From Platanthera guangdongensis (taxonomy: Eukaryota > Streptophyta > Magnoliopsida > Asparagales > Orchidaceae), in contig CM077162.1 of assembly GCA_039583875.1 (NCBI GenBank), forward strand, positions 62,354,822 to 62,418,821: a stretch of DNA of 64,000 nucleotides, given 5' to 3'. This document shows positions 1-10,720 of the stretch, one piece after another (the first letter of the stretch is position 1; each line of letters starts with the position of its first letter). Both the position numbers and the translations under genes were made by a program. A model generated the notes under the pieces. That model was not told the origin of the DNA, did no database searches, and saw only the letters and a program-made list of their open reading frames with translations.

Positions 1-1121
1 CCACCTAGGAATTGACAGGTTCCAGTAGTGCTTTTTCTGTCTTCTTTGCATCCTGCAAAGTCTGCATCTGAATAACCTGTTAGTTCAAAATCCCCATTCC
101 TAGGGTACCAGAGGCCTAGATAAGGAGTGCCCTTTAGATATCTCAATATCCTTTTGACTGCTGTCAAATGAGACTCTTTAGGGCAGGCTTGATACCTTGC
201 ACAGACACATGTAGCATACATGATATCTGGTCTACTTGCAGTCAAGTATAATAGGGAGCTAACTATCCCTCTATACAAGGTTTCATCTAAAGGTTTCCCT
301 GCATCATCCTTGCTAAGAGACATACTTGACCCCATAGGAGTCTTCATGGTACTGGATGAATCCATACCATACTTCCTTATGAGTTCTAGGGTGAACTTGG
401 ACTGGCAAATGGATAAACCATTCTCAGTCTATCTTACTTGGAGACCCAAGAAGAACTTTAGCTCTCCCATACTACTCATCTCAAATTGACCTTGCATTAG
501 TTTTGCAAACTTTTTGCAAAGGCTACTTTCAGTAGACTCTAATATAATGTCATCTACATATATTTGTACCAGTATAACTTTGCCTCTAGATTCCCTAAGG
601 AATATAGTCTTCTCTATTTTCCCCCTTGTGAACTTATTCTCAATGAGGAAACTAGACAGGGTTTCATAACAAGCCCTAGGGGCTTGCTTTAACCCATATA
701 AAGCTTTCCTAAGTCTATAGACATGATTAGGTAGAGTTGAATCAACAAAACCTGAAGGCTGTTCCACATAGACTTCCTCTTTAAGATTACCATTCAGAAA
801 TGCTGACTTGACATCCATTTGGTAAACTTTGAATCCTTGAAAAGTTGCATAGGCCAGGAACATCCTTATGGCTTCCAGTCTGGCTACTGGAGCAAAGGTT
901 TGATCAAAATCAATACCTTCTTCCTGCATATATCCTTTAGCAACCAATCTAGCTTTGTTCTTAATGATGACTCCTTGTTCATCCATCTTGTTCCTATAGA
1001 TCCACTTGGTTCCAATTATATTGTGGTCTTTAGGTTTAGGAACAAGCTCCTAGACCTTGCATCTCTTGAACTGATTGAGTTCTTTTTGCATTGCCTCAAT
1101 CCAATGAGGGTCTAGGATGGC
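1..1121 (-). pseudogene. Copia-A reverse transcriptase and start of RNase H
   Basis: The reading frame continues from the integrase through stops at about 1049 (TAG, where relatives have Trp) and 429 (TAG). Motifs in order: [41 protein letters not shown] and the catalytic YVDD box (QIYVDDIIL). Past 428 come SLLYLTASRPDIM and the RNase H segment SDADFAGCKEDRKSTTG at the window start. No frameshift is seen in this part. The gene continues left of the window. Confidence 0.88.
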
Positions 1122-2417
1122 TTATTCAAACTTCTTTGGTTCAACTTGTGATAGAAAGCTGGAGTAGATTGCTGCATTCATGTTTCTGCTCCTTGTTTGT
1201 ACCCCTTGTTTTGGATCACCAATGATTAGCTCAGCTGGATGATCTCTAAGATGCCTATTGGCTGGAGGCATCCTGGCTTCAGGTAGAACTTCTTCAACTT
1301 CTTCATCATGCTGTACTCCTTGAACTTCATCTGCATTTGGTATATGTAGTTCTCCCCCTGGACAACAGCCACTGTCTTCTACCTGCTGTCTTGCAGTAGG
1401 TTCTTCTTCTATAGTGAGCTTGTCCATCTTCTTTGTTAAACCTGTGGGGCTGCATACACTACTAGACAACTCATTGTTAATAAGTCTAGATTCATCAAAT
1501 ACTACATGTACAGTCTCTTCTACAACTTGAGTAGACAAGTTGTAGACTCTATAAGCCTTACTATTGTTGCTGTACCCAACAAAAATTCCCTCTTGGGACT
1601 TGGCAGCAAACTTAGTCAAGTAAGACTTTCCATTGTTAAGTATGAAGCACTTACAACCAAAGATCCTAAAGTAGGATAGGTTTGGTTTCCTGCCTTTCAC
1701 AACCTCATAGGGGGTCTTGTTGAGGCTTTTAGTTATGGTAGCCCTATTAATAACATGGCATGCAGTATTAACTACTTCAGCCCAGAAATATTCTGGTATT
1801 GATGTATCACTTAATAGGGTCCTACCTGCCTCAATCAAGGTTCTATTCTTCCTTTCAGCAATGCCATTTTGCTGTGGTGTTCTAGGTGAAGAAAACTCTT
1901 GAAATATCCCAAATTCTTCACACAGTTTTGTCATGCTATCAGACTGAAACTCAGTACCATGGTCACTTCTTATTTTGACAACTGTACTATTTAGTTCATT
2001 CTGAATCTGTTTGACAAAGCTATAGAAGACAATGGGTGTTTCAGATTTCTGTCTAAGAAAGAACACCCAGGAAAACCTTGAGTAGTCATCTACAACTACA
2101 AAGGTATAGACCTTCCTTCCTAAGCTGTGAACTGGCATTGGACCAAAGAGATCCATATGCAAGAGGTATAAGCACCTCACAACATCTTTGTTTTCAATGC
2201 TTCTAAAGGTGGATCTAGTCTGCTTGCCTTTTTGACAAGCTGAGCAAATACCATCTTTAACACACTTAACTTGAGGACCATTCCTCACTAACTCTTTACT
2301 AAAGAGTTTGCCAATTGTCTTGTAATTTAGATGAGCTAGCCTCTTGTGCCATTTGACACAATGAGAGATTTTCTCATCTGCTACAAGACACACTTGAGAA
2401 CCATTGGTCTCACACAT
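1122..2417 (-). pseudogene. Copia-A integrase (GAG-pre-integrase plus DDE core)
   Basis: A 431-codon open stretch. The zinc-binding HHCC module is WHKRLAHL...CSACQKGKQ (residues about 23-67). The catalytic triad is visible: Asp in HMDLFGP, Asp in RSDHGTEF, Glu in NGIAERKN. The C-terminal copia-specific FGCKCF...GIFVGYS and VVFDESRL motifs follow, then an acidic linker to RT. The module itself reads intact; it is listed as a pseudogene because the polyprotein is broken on both sides (TAA at 2430, TAA at 1122). Confidence 0.88.
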
Positions 2418-2429
2418 AATGTCTAGACA

Positions 2430-2783
2430 TTAGACATTCCTCTTTCTATAACCTATCAAAATGATCTCTTGATCAGTTGACCTCTTGATATGACAACCAT
2501 TCTTAACAAATGAGATGTCATACCCTACATCACTTAATTGACTTATACTTATTAGGTTGTGTTTCAACCCTTTAACAAAAGCCACTTGAGTAATGGTAAC
2601 CAAGTTACTAGAAATGTTACCAAACCCTTTGATGATTCCTTTTTCAGAACCACTAAAGGTGACTTTTGGACCATCTTTGATTGGAATGTAGTCCTTTAGT
2701 AGTCCCCTAGTTCCAGTCATATGTCTGGAACATCCACTGTCCAAGTACCATATTGGGGCATGGCCACTTGGACTCACCTGCAA
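2430..2783 (-). pseudogene. Copia-A aspartic protease region of pol
   Basis: About 117 codons contain WYLDSGCSRHMTG, the copia retropepsin active site (DSG), near the start, and KGLKHNLISISQL near the end, as in intact copia proteases. It is in the same frame as the gag tail and the integrase, separated only by stop codons (TAA at 2790 and 2430). In an intact element it would cleave the Gag-Pol precursor in the virus-like particle. Confidence 0.85.
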
Positions 2784-4906
2784 AACAGATTAGCGAACCT
2801 TAGAACCCAAAGAATTCTTGGGTCCTTGGTACTTGTTAGTTTGCATCCTGACAAGACTACCTGCTGGTTTTCCAACAGGCAGTTTGCTACTCACTTTGGC
2901 ACTAGCATTGTGCCAATAGTCCATTGCAAAGTGGCCAACCATGCCACAGCACCAACACTCAAACTTATTGTACCTTTGCTTAGGTACTGTCTTTGTTGTT
3001 TTATCCACAGCTGGCTTGTTGAGTGTTGGGGCTTTGCCCTTGGACTTGGACTTGGACTGAACAGTCCTTGCAGGTCTAGTAAATCCCAGTCCAGCTTTAC
3101 CTTTGTGATGAACAAATTCATCAATTATGGGTAAAACTGAGTTAGGTTTAGAAAACCTAGCAACTAAGTCCTTCTCCTTCTGAAGATTAATCTCCAGACT
3201 CTTGATTTGATCATTCTTAAATGATATAGTTCCCATCTGAATCACAGTTATGTGCTTCAGTCTGGCTATCTCATTAAGCTTTTGATCAAATAACTTCTCA
3301 AAATCTGTTGCAGCAGCTTTGAGATCAGCAATTTCCTTTGCCTGACTTTTGGCTAGGGACTTGCTCTTCTTATAAGCTTACAACAGTACTTTATATTCAT
3401 CTATCAGCTGATGAATATCTTCTTCAGACTCAGATGCACTCTCATCATTTGATGATGATGAATCTGATTCTGTACTGGCACAAGAAACTGAACTTAAAGT
3501 TGAACTTTGTACCTTACTGGGTCCTGGCTGCTCCAGGATTTTGTCACTTTCAGTCAATGCCATTAGCCCTTGGCACTGACTGTCTTCTTGTTCATATATA
3601 GAATTCATAATTTGGATGAACTCTTCTTCTTCTTCCTCAGCAAACAGCCCTATATAAGCCTCGACATCTGACTCAGTTTCTGAAGAAGAGATATCTGACA
3701 GGCTCTTGTCCTTTTTGGCAACAAAAGACTTCTCTTTCTTGCCCTTGTATTGAGTCCTTTTCTTGTCAATAGACTCCTTTCTCTTCTCAGGACAATCTGC
3801 AACAACATGTCCTTGTCTATTACAGCAATAACATAATATTCTTGATAGTGTTGCTTTGCTAGACTTAGACTTTTTCCTGTCTTTCTTTGAAGACTTTTTA
3901 TACTGATTATAGTCTTCCTTTCCCTGTGAAGTAGATGGCCTTGTCCTCCACTGTTTCTTTTTTAAGAACTTCTGGAAATGCCTTGTCTAGCAAAGCAACA
4001 CTATCAAGAATACTATGTTTATACTGATTATAGTCTTCCTTTCCCTGTGAAGTGATGAGAACTTCTAGCAAAGTCCTCATCACTTTCACTGCTTTCAGAT
4101 TTTCTGCTGACTGACTCATCTGACTCAGATTCAGCTGCTTTTGGTGGTGGAGAAGGTGACTTACTTCTATACTTTCTGGGTGCTTCTGTCTTGAAGGCCA
4201 CTGTCCTTTCTTTGTGTTCACTTCTTGTTGATTTCTCCTCTTCTTTCCTCACCATTAACTGCATTTCATAGGACAGCAGTTTGCCAAACAGTGTTGGTGG
4301 AGGAATTTCTCCCAGCTTTGCCATTTCCCTGATGGCACAGATCTTGGTGTCCCAATCTTTAGTTAGGGACCTTAGAAACTTATCATTGAGTTCATAATTA
4401 CTGAACTCTCTGCCATAGGACATGAGCTCATTCACAATCCTATAGAAATTTTTATAGCATTCAGTTATGCTATCAGCTTTTCCTTGCCTAAAACTTTCAT
4501 ATTCTTGATTTAGCAAGGATTTTCTGTCTTGCCTGACTTCTTCAGAACCCTCCATATACACAATAAGAGTATCCCACATTTCTTTAGCTGTCTTACAATG
4601 TATCAGATTCTGAAAAGTTGCATCATCTATAGCACTTACAATGATATTCTGAGCCCTTTTGTCCATGGTGGCTAGAACAATTTCATCCTTAGTCATTTCA
4701 GAGAAATCCTTTGGTGTTCTCTGAGTTGCATCTAAGACTGACACCTTCATGGTCACATATGACCCTTCTTTTACTGAGATATAAATCCTAGGGTCTGAGG
4801 CTTCCATAAACAGCCTCACCCTTTCCTTCCATATGCCAAAGATTTCCTTCCTACATATGGGTAGCTTCATGGATCCAAATTCCTTGTGATTTTCAGTGTA
4901 ACCCAT
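2784..4906 (-). pseudogene. gag: Copia-A gag (nucleocapsid precursor), broken
   Basis: Starts at ATG 4906, about 85 bases after the primer site. The N-terminal half is a copia-type Gag domain (FGIWKERV, then AIDDATFQNLIHCKTAKEMWD and LLNQEYESF), followed by a Ser/acidic region. A first CCHC knuckle, CYCCNRQGHVVADC (about 3790-3835), is intact. An acidic linker, a coiled coil (about 3250-3380) and a second knuckle (about 2900-2950) follow. In the second knuckle the last Cys is Tyr (CWCCGMVGHFAMDY), so zinc binding is probably lost. Stop codons interrupt the frame at 3378 and 2790. A 120-bp insert at about 3900-4019 shifts the frame between the N-terminal half and the first knuckle. Confidence 0.85.
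3831..4054. repeat. Rearranged segment in Copia-A gag: 34-bp direct and 34-bp inverted copies
   Basis: A stretch of about 34 bp (TACTGATTATAGTCTTCCTT...) occurs at 3900-3934 and again at 4020-4054, flanking a 120-bp insert. Inside the insert, 3985-4018 is the reverse complement of 3831-3864 with one mismatch (the AGCAAAGCAACACTATCAAG block). The direct plus inverted copies suggest template switching during reverse transcription or repair. The insert breaks gag. Confidence 0.85.
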
Positions 4907-4990
4907 GGTTCTTGATTTTCTTGATTATGTAATTGACTTAGACTGAATCTGCCAACAGGATCTACTCAGACAGTTATGTCCTCTTTTGAG

Positions 4991-5009
4991 TAACCTCCCT
5001 CTGATACCA
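4991..5009 (-). other. Copia-A primer binding site
   Basis: The minus strand reads TGGTATCAGAGGGAGGTTA two bases after the LTR end. The first 11 bases match the complement of the plant initiator-Met tRNA 3' end, the usual copia primer. Confidence 0.9.
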
Positions 5010-5843
5010 CTTGAAAGATATAGTACCTAAACACCTAGGGGGGGGGGGGGTGAATAGGTGACCAAATTCTTTTTAACTTTTTATGGCAGCAATCAGTTTC
5101 TAACACAGATTTAATCTACTATTGCATAGCAATCACATAACATTCACAGCAAACCACATCACACAGTAGACACACAGTTTTATAGTGGTTCCCCAAGGTT
5201 TGGGTACATCCACTTTCCCCCTTCGCCTATCTAGCAGTGTAATAGATTCGGCCAAACTCCTTCTCTATCTCAGAACCCAAAACAGGCTCCTACACCTTAG
5301 GCCCAAGGCCCTACAACTCAGCTTCTTCACAAAGCCTACACTCAGCCACAAAGGCCTACACTCAGCCACCAAGGCCTACACTCAGCCACCAAGGCCTACA
5401 CTCAGAGATTTAAATCTCCTACACTCAGCCTTTATAATTACAGGCTTACAAGACTCAGATCCAAAGGATCCTATAAGAAACTTTGAATACAATAATGTTA
5501 ACTCAGCAACTCAGAGACAAGAGAGGAGAATTGTGAGTTTCTTGATGAGTTCTTGGAAGAACTCAGCTGAAATCAATCTGACTTGGCTTTCTTCAAAGCT
5601 TCTTGAATGTAGAACTCAATAAGATTGACTCCTTCTGCAGTTGATCCTTGATCTCTGCTACTTAAGATTCAGAATAAATCTGAACCCTTCTTCTCAGTCT
5701 GGTTCCAACAACTAATTTCTTGGATGGAGCTCTCTCTCTCCAACTTCTTAGATCTACACTTGATTCTTCAAGGAATAGCAAGATCTTCTTTGTTAATTAC
5801 TTGATCAATAATCTAAAAACCTCTGTTTCTGTAAACAGTATAA

Positions 5844-5856
5844 GCCTATTTATAGG
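5844..5856 (-). promoter_or_regulatory. TATA box of the Copia-A LTR
   Basis: The minus strand reads CCTATAAATAGGC, a perfect plant TATA box, just downstream of the palindrome array. Transcription would start about 30 bp further, near 5810-5820, placing the U3/R boundary there. Confidence 0.65.
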
Positions 5857-5984
5857 TCTTCTTCATGGTAACCGGCTGGTCCGGTTCATAACTGAATTCT
5901 GATAACTCTGACAGGTGCTGTAGACTGGCTGGAATGGCAGCTGTCAAGTCATCCAGTCAGTTCTTGAAAATTCTGTAGCTGTCT

Positions 5985-6885
5985 AGAAGTGTCGAGACTA
6001 TCTGTCTTTAAGTGTCGACACTTATAGACCAAGTGTCGATACAAGTTGTCTAAGTGTCGACACTAGCCTACAAGGTGTCGACACAACTCCTGGTGTTGTA
6101 GATTTTATATCTCGACACTAATTCTTCTCCATGTGTCGACACTGAAATTGAGTGTCGACACAAGTACTTGTACTTCAGTATTTTGCTGAATTCTTCTAAG
6201 TGTCGACACAACACCTTTGTGTCGACACATCTTCATGTGTTGAATCTGATAAGTGTCGACACTGTTTCTTGGTGTCGACACATGTCTTTAGTGTTGATAC
6301 TTGCTGAGTGTCGACACATTGCTCTGGGTGTCCACACATCTTCTTCTGTCGAGACTCTGGATGAGTGTCGACACATTCCCTTGGTGTCGACACTTGTACT
6401 TAGAATATTTTTGTTGAACTTTGCTGATCTTTACTAAGTGTCGACACAGCTCCTTGTGTCGACACTTTCTTCAAGTGTTGAGTCTTCAGCTGAGTGTCGA
6501 CACATTCTTTCTTGTGTCGACACTTTCTTCAAGTGTTGACGCTACTGTTGTGTGTCGACACATTACTTTGGGTGTCGACACTTGTACTTAGTCTCCGCTA
6601 GCTTTTGCTGAGTGTCGACACAGCCTCCAAGTGTCGACACTTTCTGATGTAGACACAGTTTCACTGGGTGTCGATACAACTGCTATGTGTCGACACTGCT
6701 TCACTGGCTTTTCTTCATTGAGTGTCGACACAGCTCCTTGTGTCGACACTTTCTGTCTGGTGTCGACTCAGCATCCCTGGTGTCAACACAAATACTCCAA
6801 GTGTCGACACAGCTTGCCTGGGTGTCGACACAAGTCTTCTTAAGTGTCGACACTTTCCCTCTGGGTGTCGACACATGGACTTAGA
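5985..6885. repeat. Array of the 10-bp palindrome GTGTCGACAC in the Copia-A LTR
   Basis: More than 30 copies by eye of GTGTCGACAC or one-base variants (GTGTCGAGAC, GTGTCGATAC) occur in about 900 bp. They are separated by unrelated, mostly T/C-rich spacers of roughly 7-40 bases. Copies often come in pairs around a short spacer. The palindrome is centred on CpG. The position upstream of the TATA box (on the minus strand) puts it in U3. Function unknown; binding sites for a dimeric factor or CG-methylation targets are possibilities only. Confidence 0.9.
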
Positions 6886-7019
6886 AAGTTTTTCTTCTTT
6901 CCTGTAAATACTTAACCTGCACAAGTAAACTCAAAACACATCAAATACATTTTGATGTATATCATTGAGTTGGGTGGGGCTTCTTCAAATCAGGTACATT
7001 TAAACCAATGTACCCAACA

Positions 7020-7441
7020 CTCGGCCCCTATCCTTATTCTTTCGTCGGGGAAGGAAGGATTCCAGGTGTACACAGATGCTTCCTACCAGGGGATGGGTGC
7101 CATTTGGATACAAAACGAGCACGTGATAACTTACGCCTCCCATCAGTTGAAGAAACACGTGCAGAACTACCCGGTGCATGACTTGGAGATGGGGCGATTA
7201 TTTTTGCCTGAAGATCTGGCAACACTATCTATACGTTGTTCACTGCGACATTTTCTCGGACCATAAAAACATGAAGTACGTAGACATGTAGAAGGAGCTA
7301 AACATCAGACGGAGACACTAGGTAGAGTTTTTGTCGGTCTATCAGTACACCATGTACTACCATCCCGGGAAGACAAACGTGGTGGCAGACGCTCTGAGCT
7401 GGAGAGTAACTACATTAGGAGCAGCTCCTCAGTTGATGGCC
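7020..7441 (+). mobile_element. Gypsy-1 fragment: Ty3/gypsy RNase H piece between Copia-A and Copia-B
   Basis: Codes for [26 protein letters not shown] and then YQYTMYYHPGK..VVADALS, the gypsy RNase H from its first catalytic Asp to its end. It is 85-90% similar by eye to 18475-18895 in the larger Gypsy-1 piece. The frame is broken near 7200 and by a stop at about 7264. It ends at about 7441 inside the CCTCAGTTGATGGCC block, where Copia-B gag begins. The same RNase H segment is present on both sides of Copia-B, so this is not a simple insertion flank; two gypsy copies or a rearrangement are needed. Confidence 0.85.
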
Positions 7442-8341
7442 CAAATAATGTCAAATGACATTTTCCAGAGAGTGGTTGAATGCACTTCAGACAAGGCCAT
7501 TTGGGACTCTCTCAACCAAATGGTGGCTGGCTCTGCTGATGAAAGCAAGGACAGAAGGTCAAATCTTATAACCCAGTATGAGAATTTCAAGAAAGATGAA
7601 ACAGAATTTGTTGCAGACATGTACAATAAACTGATCTCAATTATCAATGAGCTAAAGACCTTGGATAAGTACACCACCCTCACTGAGGTGAATGATAAAA
7701 TCCTCATGTGCTTCCCAAGCTCATGGGATTCAAGGATCTGGACAATCAAGGAGGCCAGGAGCTTAAATGAGATTTCCAAAGAATCTCTTTTGGGAAATCT
7801 CAATTCCTATGAGTATCTGATCAAGTCCAGAGAAGCAGCTGAACAAAGGACTCCTCCACTAGCAAGGAAAGAGCACAATATAGCATTCAAGGCTGGTGAA
7901 GAAACAGAAACTTCAACAATAAATGAGGAGTTAATGAGTCTCCTTGCCAAAAGATTTTACAAAATGACAAGGAACGACTTCAGGAGAAAATCATCCAGAC
8001 GGGATGATAAGCCAAGGTATGACAAAACCCAAACTAAAGAAGTGGTATGCTTTGGCTGCAGGAAACCTAGACACTTTATCTCAGAGTGTCCAGAGAATCA
8101 AAAGAAAGAGAGGAGAAGAGAGAAGGACTCTAGAAGACAACAAAGAAGCAGGCCCTCTTCTAGCAAATACAAAAAGAAGGAGAAGGGATTTGTAGCTGAA
8201 AACTGGAGTGACACTGAAGATGAATCCACATCTTCAAGTTCCAGTGAAGAAGAAGAAGAGGCAAGGGCCAAGGAAGTCTGCCTCATGGCCATTGATTCCT
8301 CCAAATGTCAATCAGATGAAGAGGAAGAATCTGAAAATTAA
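7331..8341 (+). pseudogene. Chimeric ORF: gypsy RNase H tail fused in frame to Copia-B gag
   Basis: One open frame of 336 codons. The first ~37 codons are gypsy RNase H (YQYTMYYHPGK..VVADALSW). From about 7442 it is copia Gag (MSNDIFQRVVECTSDKAIWD, NLITQYENF, INELKTLDKY). A CCHC knuckle CFGCRKPRHFISEC lies at 8048-8089, with Arg at the usual Gly before His. An Arg/Lys-rich then Ser/Glu-rich tail follows. The stop is TAA at 8339. The fusion is a by-product of the rearrangement, with no sign of a promoter or function. Confidence 0.85.
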
Positions 8342-9304
8342 GGAGCTTCAGAAACAGAAGCTGTTCAGGTACTTTTATCTTTTGATTATAACTCTGATAC
8401 TTTCAAAACTGAGTTTAAAACTATGTGCATTGATTTAATAAACTCATAAAAGGAAATCAAAACACTTATGGAAAAATTATCAAATCAGGAAAACATCATT
8501 TCTGAAAACACCAAGTTAAAAGAAGAACTAACATTAGCTAATGAACAAATTAACTCGTTAAAAACAGAGCTATGTGAGGCCAAATAACTTGAGGAATCTC
8601 TCAATGGGAGAAACCTTAAGCTGATAGACATCTCAAGCACAGTCAATGCCATACTGAATGACAAACTAGGCTTGGGTGCATCATCAAGTTTTCCCCCCAT
8701 ACTCAAGAAAAACATATTATCAACCCCCATTAGATTTGTTTCATCTAAGGGTAAAGAAGTAGTAAACAATAAATAGACCACAGAAGAAATGTCCAACTCA
8801 AAAGTTCAAAATAACAGAAACCAGAAAATTATAAGTAAAAATAAAGTTCAACAAATTTTGTCGAACTCAGGTTGACAAAATATGGCTAGATCGTCAAACT
8901 CCGATCGACGATCTATGAACGCAAACATTAGTTATAATAATTCGTCTTAGTGCGATCGACGAACTATGTATAGTTCGTCGAGCAGAGATCGACGAACTTG
9001 GGGCACAGAAAATGACTATGTTCATTCTCTGAGCAGAGATCAACGATCTCATCCAATTTCGTCATACTCTGGTCAACAAACTCACATCATTTTATCGAAC
9101 CCAGAAAGACTTAATAATAGTCATAACTATAACATCAACTCTAATAAATCTAGGAAACCTTTTAATCCACTGGCTGATTGGATAATTCCTCCTAGAAGAT
9201 ATCACCCCTTAGGCTATAAATCACAACCTGAATTTTCTGTGATATCAAGATTTTCTTATCAGCAAAACAAAGGAACCAAGGTAACCTGGGTCAAGAACAA
9301 CTAG
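8342..9304 (+). pseudogene. gag: Copia-B gag C-terminal part: coiled coil, then palindrome-encoded repeats
   Basis: Continues in the frame of the upstream gag through stops at 8447, 8585, 8774, 8873 (TGA) and 8948. Codons 8450-8640 form a Lys/Glu/Leu/Asn-rich coiled coil, as in other SIRE Gags. From about 8855 to 9110 the DNA carries copies of the TCGTCGA...GATCGACGA inverted repeat, translated as a degenerate peptide repeat (SSNSDRR, SSSRDRR, SLSRDQR, SSYSGQQ). A Tyr/Pro/Asn-rich stretch then leads to the protease. The stop TAG at 9302 is in frame with the protease. The usual second CCHC knuckle is not visible here. Confidence 0.75.
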
Positions 9305-9628
9305 TTATTTTCTTTACATGAAAAGAACTATCCAGTAGTTAATCAAAAATGGTATCTGGATAGTGGATGCTCCAAGCATATGACTGGCAGCAAGGACAAC
9401 TTAATTAGCTATAAGTCCAAGCTGGGACCAAAGGTGATCTTTGGTGATTCAAAGTGTGGCCAGTCTGAAGGCTTTGGAGAAGTAAAGATTGGAGCAGTCA
9501 CTTTCAAGAAAGTGACATATATAAGTGGACTCAAGCATAACCTCATCTCTATAAGACAATTATGTGATGAAGGTTATCAGGTACACTTTAACTCAACATC
9601 ATGTATTATTTCTAATAAAGAAAAATAA
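9305..9628 (+). pseudogene. Copia-B aspartic protease
   Basis: Contains WYLDSGCSKHMTGS (active-site DSG) at about 9353-9395 and SGLKHNLISIRQL further on, the standard copia protease layout. In frame with gag and integrase. Ends at TAA 9626 where relatives have Glu or Gln. Confidence 0.85.
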
Positions 9629-10720
9629 ATTGTTTTAATTGGAAATAGACAAGGTAACATATATATATATAGTAGATTTCTTTCTGCACATTCAGACATC
9701 TGTTTGCTTAATATAGTCAACAATCAAAATGATCTTTGGCATAAAAGATTAGGACATGTAAATATGAAAAACATTACTAGGCTATCTAAAGATAACATTG
9801 TTAGAGGTTTACCTTCTGGTCCCTACAAGAAGGAAGGCCTTTGCATGACTTGTCAACTAGGCAAGCAAACTAAATCTAGTTTTAAATCAGTTAATAAAAG
9901 TGATTCACCTAGGATTTTGTACTTGCTACACATGGACCTATTTGGACCTATTGCTGTACAAAGCCTAGGAGGGAAATCCTATACCCTAGTTATTGTAGAT
10001 GACTTCCCAAGATTCACTTGGGTGTTCTTTCTGAGATCTAAGTCAGATACATTCAAAGTTTTTACAAATTTTCTCAGGACTATATAGATTGAGTACTCTA
10101 CTCACGTTGCATTGATCAGAAGTGATCATGGTACAGATTTTGAGTCTCTTCTTATGCATGAGTTCTGTGAGAAGGAAGGTATCAGACACTGCTTCTCAGC
10201 TCCTAGAACTCCTCAACAAAATGGGGTAGCTGAAAGGAAGAACAAAACCTTAATTGAATCTGCAGGCACATTACTTGCAGATGCTTACATGCCCCTATCC
10301 TTTTGGGCAAAGGCTGTAAGCACAACAAACTATGTACTGAATAGAAGCCTAATACATAAACTTAAGAATAGGACACCCTATGAATTGCTCAAAGGGAAGA
10401 AACCTAAAATCACCTATTTTAAAGTATTTGGCTGCATATGTTATATACATAATAATAATAAGAAATATATTAGAATGTTTGAAGCTAAGGATGAAGAGGG
10501 AATTTTTCTAGGATATTCCCAAGTAAGCAAAGCTTATAGGGTGGTTAATAAATCCTCTTTAAAAATTGAAGAATCAATTCATGTTACTTTTGATGAAACT
10601 AACATGTCTTATAAGGATAAAGAAATTTCTACCAATAGCATCTTGCAGGTACCTCACTTGTGTGAGAAATTGGGTGAGTTGAACCTTCCACAAGAGGTTA
10701 CACCACCTCCTACTCCATAG
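9629..10720 (+). pseudogene. Copia-B integrase
   Basis: The HHCC module is WHKRLGHV...CMTCQLGKQ (9740-9870). Catalytic residues: Asp in HMDLFGP (about 9932), Asp in RSDHGTDF (about 10120), Glu in NGVAERKN (about 10230). The copia C-terminal motifs VFGCICY, GIFLGYS and VTFDETN follow, then a Pro/acidic linker. One stop (TAG 10085) lies between the first and second catalytic Asp, where Copia-A has Gln. The next stop (TAG 10718) is in the variable linker. No frameshift. Confidence 0.88.

Larger units (their letters stand above)
1..7019 (-). mobile_element. Copia-A: Ty1/copia (SIRE-like) retrotransposon, 5' LTR to RNase H, truncated by window start
   Basis: Reading the minus strand from 7019 leftwards the order is LTR, primer binding site, gag with two CCHC knuckles and a coiled coil, protease, integrase, reverse transcriptase and the start of RNase H. 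This is the Ty1/copia order (integrase before RT). The LTR runs TG...CA on both strands' ends (7019 to 5012). The rest of RNase H, any third ORF and the 3' LTR lie left of the window. The right flank (from 7020) is gypsy RNase H sequence, so the element sits inside Gypsy-1. It is inactive: stop codons and a 120-bp rearranged insert break gag-pol. Assignment to SIRE/Maximus rests on the long LTR and conserved U5 blocks and is inferred. Confidence 0.9.
5012..7019 (-). repeat. Copia-A 5' LTR (about 2.0 kb)
   Basis: On the minus strand it starts TGTTGGGTACATTGG at 7019 and ends ...TCTTTCA at 5012, two bases before the primer site. It is homologous to the Copia-D LTR at 41102 over the first 150 bases and in the palindrome array. 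U3 holds a dense array of GTGTCGACAC (about 5985-6885). A TATA box lies near 5850. U5 carries the block shared by five copia LTRs here (GTGGATGTACCC...GGAACCACTATAAAA, 5181-5216) and a C-rich block before the end (5034-5057, a run of about 13 G on the plus strand). Confidence 0.9.

Noticed and set aside
5039..5052. Run of about 13 G
   Set aside because: Part of the conserved C-rich U5 block near copia LTR ends, expanded in this copy; possibly a homopolymer length error.
5985..6885. Regular short repeats with spacers, superficially like a CRISPR array
   Set aside because: The unit is a 10-bp palindrome, spacers vary from about 7 to 40 bases, and it lies in a plant LTR with TATA box and primer site.
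8098..8304. Minus-strand frame rich in Ser/Leu/Phe
   Set aside because: Antisense shadow of the Lys/Glu/Ser-rich gag tail.
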